Shown here: in pieces, positions 60,848-64,000 of the stretch | Layout of the letters: every line of letters begins with the position of its first letter | Position numbering within the stretch: position 1 is the first letter of the stretch | Source: SIG440 sp045648205 | GTDB taxonomy: Bacteria > Bacillota > Clostridia > Monoglobales > Monoglobaceae | Reading direction: 5' to 3' | DNA length: 64,000 nt | NCBI GenBank assembly: GCA_045648205.1 | Contig: JAZRNM010000002.1 | Location: 1-64,000, forward strand | Notes under the pieces: generated by a model | What the model was told of the DNA's origin: nothing | What the model saw: the letters and a program-made list of their open reading frames with translations, nothing else | Databases searched by the model: none | Program-made: the position numbers and the translations under genes

Positions 60848-61774
60848 CTAATCTTCTTCGTTAATTTGTTCTATAAGTCTGTTGTTGAGTTCTTCGGCAG
60901 CATTATAACCCATTCTGCGTTGTCTGTTGTTCATCGCAGCAATTTCAAATATAACCGCAAGGTTTCTTCCCGGACGAATAGGAATGGTGAGTGACGGAAT
61001 ATCAATACCGAGAATTTCAGTATAGTTGTCATTGAGTCCCAGCCTGTCATATTGCTTACCTTTTTGCCATGATTCAAGCTGAATAACTAGGTCGATTTTT
61101 TCAGTATCTTTTACTGCACCCATACCAAAAATCTTTTTTACATCAATTATCCCAATTCCGCGCATTTCGATGAAATGCCTGATTATCTCAGGAGAGCTTC
61201 CAACCAACGTCTTTGAGGAAACACGTCTGATTTCAACAGCGTCATCAGCAACAAGTCGATGGCCTCGTTTCATAAGTTCTACAGCCGCCTCACTTTTTCC
61301 AATGCCGCTTTCGCCCAGAATCAAAATACCTTCACCATAAACCTCCACCAAAACACCATGTCTTGTTATTCTTGGTGCAAGCTCAATATTCAAATAAGCA
61401 ATCAAAGCACTGATAAAGCTCGAGGTTCCCAATTGTGTTCTAAACAAATTGAGACCATGCTTTTTTGCAAGCTCAATCATCTCAGGGAAAATTTCCATTC
61501 CTCTTGTTACAACTGCCATGGGAATTTCCCGGCTGAATAATCCATCAATGCTTTTGTATCTTTCCTCCGGGGTTAAAGATGAAAGATATGTATGTTCAAC
61601 CATTCCCAGGACCTGAATACGTCTTGAATCAAAATAATCAAAAAAGCCCGCCATCTGAAGTCCGGGACGATTGACCTCTGTTGTTTCGACCAAAATATCC
61701 CCGTTTTCCAGATGAATCTCCTCAAGCTTGAACTCCTGAATTATTTTGTTTAACTTAACTGTAAACTCTTCCAT
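60848..61774 (-). CDS. hprK: HPr kinase/phosphorylase
   Basis: A 308-aa bifunctional enzyme that phosphorylates or dephosphorylates Ser46 of HPr, setting carbon catabolite repression in Firmicutes. The N-terminal domain is followed by Walker A ILGESGIGKSE (Gly154-Ser161), His139 in ITRHGVLVEV, and the signature IEMRGIGIIDVKKIFG. ATG 61774 is eight bases from GGGAG; an in-frame TTG at 61789 overlaps that site and is unlikely to be used. Confidence 0.96.
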   Translation of the reverse strand: MEEFTVKLNKIIQEFKLEEIHLENGDILVETTEVNRPGLQMAGFFDYFDSRRIQVLGMVEHTYLSSLTPEERYKSIDGLFSREIPMAVVTRGMEIFPEMIELAKKHGLNLFRTQLGTSSFISALIAYLNIELAPRITRHGVLVEVYGEGILILGESGIGKSEAAVELMKRGHRLVADDAVEIRRVSSKTLVGSSPEIIRHFIEMRGIGIIDVKKIFGMGAVKDTEKIDLVIQLESWQKGKQYDRLGLNDNYTEILGIDIPSLTIPIRPGRNLAVIFEIAAMNNRQRRMGYNAAEELNNRLIEQINEED

Positions 61775-61805
61775 ACTTTCAACTCCCAAAACATTTATTT
61801 GTTTA

Positions 61806-61833
61806 AGTATACCACATTTTATATTTTTTGCAA
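61806..61833 (-). promoter_or_regulatory. SigA-like promoter of the hprK operon
   Basis: Minus strand TTGCAA (61833-61828), 16-base spacer, TATACT (61811-61806), 32 bases before hprK. Confidence 0.65.
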
Positions 61834-61877
61834 ATACCTATGAAAAATTTTTCGCAAAGAAATATTCATATTTTTTG

Positions 61878-61906
61878 TTGACTTTTTCACCGTTTTGTGT
61901 TATTAT
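61878..61906 (+). promoter_or_regulatory. SigA-like promoter of the tRNA pair
   Basis: TTGACT (61878-61883), 17-base spacer, TATTAT (61901-61906), 18 bases before tRNA-Asp. Confidence 0.75.
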
Positions 61907-61923
61907 GCTTTAGGATGTTATTT

Positions 61924-62000
61924 GGTCCGGTAGTTCAGTTGGTTAGAATGCCAGCCTGTCACGCTGGAGGTCGTGGGTTCGAGCCCCATCCGGATCGCCA
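61924..62000 (+). tRNA. tRNA-Asp (anticodon GTC)
   Basis: A 77-base cloverleaf with encoded CCA. Acceptor stem pairs GGTCCGG with CCGGATC; the anticodon stem CCAGC/GCTGG holds the loop CTGTCAC, anticodon GTC; the T-arm has GGTTCGAGCCCC. Complete. Confidence 0.97.
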
Positions 62001-62003
62001 TCT

Positions 62004-62079
<76 letters not shown>

Positions 62080-62080
62080 C

Positions 62081-62113
62081 AAAAAGCACCTTGCAAATGC
62101 AAGGTGCTTTTTA
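62081..62113 (+). terminator. Terminator of the tRNA pair
   Basis: A 15-bp perfect stem (62081-62095 with 62098-62112) and two-base loop, right after the last CCA, with T-run arm. It also serves the convergent 54-aa gene. Confidence 0.9.
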
Positions 62114-62115
62114 AA

Positions 62116-62280
62116 TTAACAGCAGGTCAAATTGTGAATTTTGTCATTCATTCTGTTCATCATTCTCTCTGCACGATGATATGCTCTTCGCATTGACCGT
62201 TTGTTCATTGGGTGAACTGCCGTAATCATCGCAACTCCCACAACAGTTCCAACCATAACACCAAGTGAAAAGTTTCCCAC
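62116..62280 (-). CDS. 54-aa membrane protein, YtxH-like
   Basis: A 54-residue protein starting at GTG, eight bases after AAGGAGG. It has one membrane segment (LGVMVGTVVGVAMITAV), then a basic, Met-rich helix (MRRAYHRAERMMNRM) and ends in CC. The layout is that of YtxH/general-stress small membrane proteins. It converges with the tRNA terminator and follows the PRC-barrel gene by 15 bases. Confidence 0.7.
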   Translation of the reverse strand: MGNFSLGVMVGTVVGVAMITAVHPMNKRSMRRAYHRAERMMNRMNDKIHNLTCC

Positions 62281-62295
62281 AGATAAAGCCTCCTT

Positions 62296-62724
62296 TCATT
62301 CTATATAAATATTATTATCTTTTATTCTCATTTTATTTATATCTATTTTATCTGACTTTCCAAAAGCTCCACGTGATATTTCAAAACTGAATATTTCCCC
62401 TGTCTCAAAATCAAACTGCATATCTCTTATCTTTTTGAATTTGTAATTTTCTTTTATCAATCCGGAAATCTCTTTTGTGAAAACTCCCTTTGGTTCCGGA
62501 ATACCTATATCATTTTTTAATATAATTTTCCCACCAGATACTCTATCGAAATCACCGATTGACATGGTTCTGCCCAAAGGAATTAAACTAAGGGTTTCAA
62601 GCTGTATCGCTGTTACCTGGTTTTTGTCATCAGACAAACACACATCCCTGATTTTTCCGCAAGGTTCTTTTTTCCCATTTTCATAAACCGCTGAGCCTTT
62701 TAATTTTTTCAAATTAACTTTCAT
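62296..62724 (-). CDS. PRC-barrel domain protein
   Basis: A 142-aa protein with two PRC-barrel-like beta repeats: LKGSAVYENGKKEPCGKIRD with LPLGRTMSIGDFDRV-like SLIPLGRTMSIGDFDRV, and KFKKIRDMQFDFETGEIFSF. Spore-forming relatives (YlmC/YmxH and RimM-like) have a single barrel. Function unknown; probably a protein-protein or RNA contact module. It is adjacent to, but not part of, the recombinase gene. Confidence 0.75.
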   Translation of the reverse strand: MKVNLKKLKGSAVYENGKKEPCGKIRDVCLSDDKNQVTAIQLETLSLIPLGRTMSIGDFDRVSGGKIILKNDIGIPEPKGVFTKEISGLIKENYKFKKIRDMQFDFETGEIFSFEISRGAFGKSDKIDINKMRIKDNNIYIE

Positions 62725-62741
62725 ATGCTTTCCCTTAAAAA

Positions 62742-62776
62742 CAAAACCCGCAAATCAACCAAAACTTGATTTGCGG
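62742..62776 (-). terminator. Terminator after the recombinase gene
   Basis: An 11-bp stem (62748-62758 with 62766-62776), seven-base loop; the minus strand continues GTTTTGTTTTT. It is 26 bases after the recombinase stop. Confidence 0.8.
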
Positions 62777-62802
62777 ATTTTATTAAAAATCAATATTTCA
62801 CA

Positions 62803-64000
62803 TTACTGACCGTTAGCCAAGTCCTGTTCATATTTCTTGATCATCTTTTTACTAATGTGACCCGAACGACTTTTGAGATTTTGAAGATACCTTTCGCAGA
62901 CTTCGCCCGTAAAAATCTTGATTTCAAGCCGTAATGTATCGCCGTCAGGGATTACAATAATCTTGTCAATATATTTGTTTGCGAATTCGGGAGTTATAAT
63001 GCCGTTAGCAATATCACGCTCTGCATCACGCAACACCTTGCGAATAGTCTTAATATGTTCATTCAAGGTCTCCTTGTTGTTCTGTTTTTCATAAAGTCCT
63101 AACAGTTCAGCTTGTAATTCTTCAATAAGTTGTTTGCTTTCGGCGTTCATCTGCAAAAACTCTTTGTCGGAAATGTCGCCGTTTACATTATATTCAAGCA
63201 ACTTTCTTTTCTTCTTTTCTTCAAGTTCTAATCTGCTTTTGATTTCTTCTATTTTCTTTGCGATTTCTTTGTCGTCTTCCAAGGTCTTGTATAACTCTAT
63301 ATAATACTCAATCAAATCTTCTGCTATATGAGAGGTTTCCTTAAAGACATCATATAAAATTGGCTTGATTTCTTCTTCATAAATAGCGAATGAAGGGCAC
63401 GAATCTGCTCCGTTGTTTATTTTACCGCTACACACCCATTTACTGTTACTGTTGCCTGTTTTGTCCTTGCTGTCTCTTCGATAGTAAGGAGTATTACAAC
63501 AAGAACAGTACATTTTCTTTGTCAGCAAATTAGGGTGGTTGCACTTATTCTGTCTATTCTTAACATCTTTACTTCTTCGGGATAGGACGACATTTGCTCT
63601 TTCCCAAAGTTCTTCATCTACAATAGCAGGAACGATTTCTCCGGTCTCGTCTTTGAACATTACCCATTCTTCAGGCGGTAGGAAGTACTGCTCCTTTGTG
63701 AACATATCAACAATTCTAACCTTGTTACCAACATAATACCCCTTGTATTTGGGGTTAGCAATCACGCCACTCATAGTTGAATGTGCAATTTTGTTGCCGT
63801 TACGATTGCGATACCCTTTATCCCAGAACAGCTTTTCAAGTTCACTCATACTGTATCTATCGGTAGCGTAGAGTTCAAAGAGTTCTTTAACCATAGGAGC
63901 TTCATCAGGGTCAACAATCAACTTGCCGTCTTTCTTCTTGTAACCGAATATTCTGCTATTACCTAACACAACGCCATTTTTGATTGCCTCTTGATGTCCA
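62803..64000 (-). CDS. Large serine recombinase, N-terminus off the window
   Basis: About 399 residues of a large serine site-specific recombinase; the frame runs through 64000, so the N-terminal catalytic domain with its Ser is outside the window. Visible parts are the DNA-binding recombinase domain (EAIKNGVVLGNSRIFGYKKK, MSELEKLFWDKGYRNRNGNK, YKGYYVGNKVRIVDMF), a zinc ribbon (CSCCNTPYYRRD, WVCSGKINNGADSCPS) and a coiled coil near 245-295. These enzymes integrate phage or conjugative elements. It probably marks the end of a mobile element extending to the right. Confidence 0.93.
   Translation of the reverse strand, partial: GHQEAIKNGVVLGNSRIFGYKKKDGKLIVDPDEAPMVKELFELYATDRYSMSELEKLFWDKGYRNRNGNKIAHSTMSGVIANPKYKGYYVGNKVRIVDMFTKEQYFLPPEEWVMFKDETGEIVPAIVDEELWERANVVLSRRSKDVKNRQNKCNHPNLLTKKMYCSCCNTPYYRRDSKDKTGNSNSKWVCSGKINNGADSCPSFAIYEEEIKPILYDVFKETSHIAEDLIEYYIELYKTLEDDKEIAKKIEEIKSRLELEEKKKRKLLEYNVNGDISDKEFLQMNAESKQLIEELQAELLGLYEKQNNKETLNEHIKTIRKVLRDAERDIANGIITPEFANKYIDKIIVIPDGDTLRLEIKIFTGEVCERYLQNLKSRSGHISKKMIKKYEQDLANGQ

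Overview
The window looks like a low-GC, spore-forming Firmicute of the class Clostridia. The reasons are a complete spoIIIAA-AH sporulation operon, an HprK/MurB/WhiA cluster, GatCAB amidotransferase, a long-form hibernation factor, a glmS-type ribozyme, GlpP-type antitermination, and AT-rich SigA-like promoters with strong GGAGG ribosome sites. There is no rRNA, so I do not name a genus. Most genes are on the minus strand; no gene-free stretch exceeds about 300 bases.

Layout. 1-2.9 kb: NagA-like deacetylase, ceramidase-like hydrolase and the start of an OadB-like sodium pump subunit. 3.0-8.0 kb: spoIIIA operon. 8.1-18.8 kb: a plant-glycan module (GH78 rhamnosidase, esterase, GH29 fucosidase, RpiB-like isomerase, SGNH esterase, DapA-like aldolase) with a YesM/YesN two-component pair. 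18.9-23.4 kb: glycerol-3-phosphate operon (GlpA-like dehydrogenase, FAD oxidoreductase, DUF1667, GlpP, HAD-IIA phosphatase) behind a leader terminator. 23.5-25.8 kb: GlmU-like acyltransferase, a glmS-class ribozyme, then glmM. 25.8-29.2 kb: AraC regulator divergent from a GH28-like protein and an EamA transporter. 29.2-38.7 kb: truA, class B PBP, FtsW/RodA, FHA protein, PrsA-like isomerase, mfd, pth. 38.7-42.9 kb: potABCD with a cupin repressor. 43-48.8 kb: aldo/keto reductase, cupin-like protein, gatCAB, EEP-family hydrolase. 48.9-51.7 kb: ECF sigma/anti-sigma pair, a mini glycosyltransferase-fold membrane protein, a 42-aa membrane peptide and an S24-type repressor. 51.7-61.8 kb: CapA, hpf, CDF transporter, dnaE, whiA, murB, PHP phosphatase, hprK. 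61.9-64 kb: tRNA-Asp, tRNA-Thr, a 54-aa protein, a PRC-barrel protein and a large serine recombinase running off the end.

The main novelty is the RNA element at 24.9-25.0 kb. Its core matches the glucosamine-6-phosphate-activated glmS ribozyme, but it lies upstream of glmM, not glmS, and just after a GlmU-like gene. Just before its cleavage site are two mutually exclusive 7-bp helices. A second notable locus is 50.6-51.7 kb, where a previously unannotated 42-aa membrane peptide faces an S24 repressor across a divergent promoter region carrying four copies of a CGAAAC motif. Third, the glp leader holds a terminator whose stem is complete only in the minus-strand RNA (through G-U pairs), in the operon that also encodes the antiterminator GlpP.
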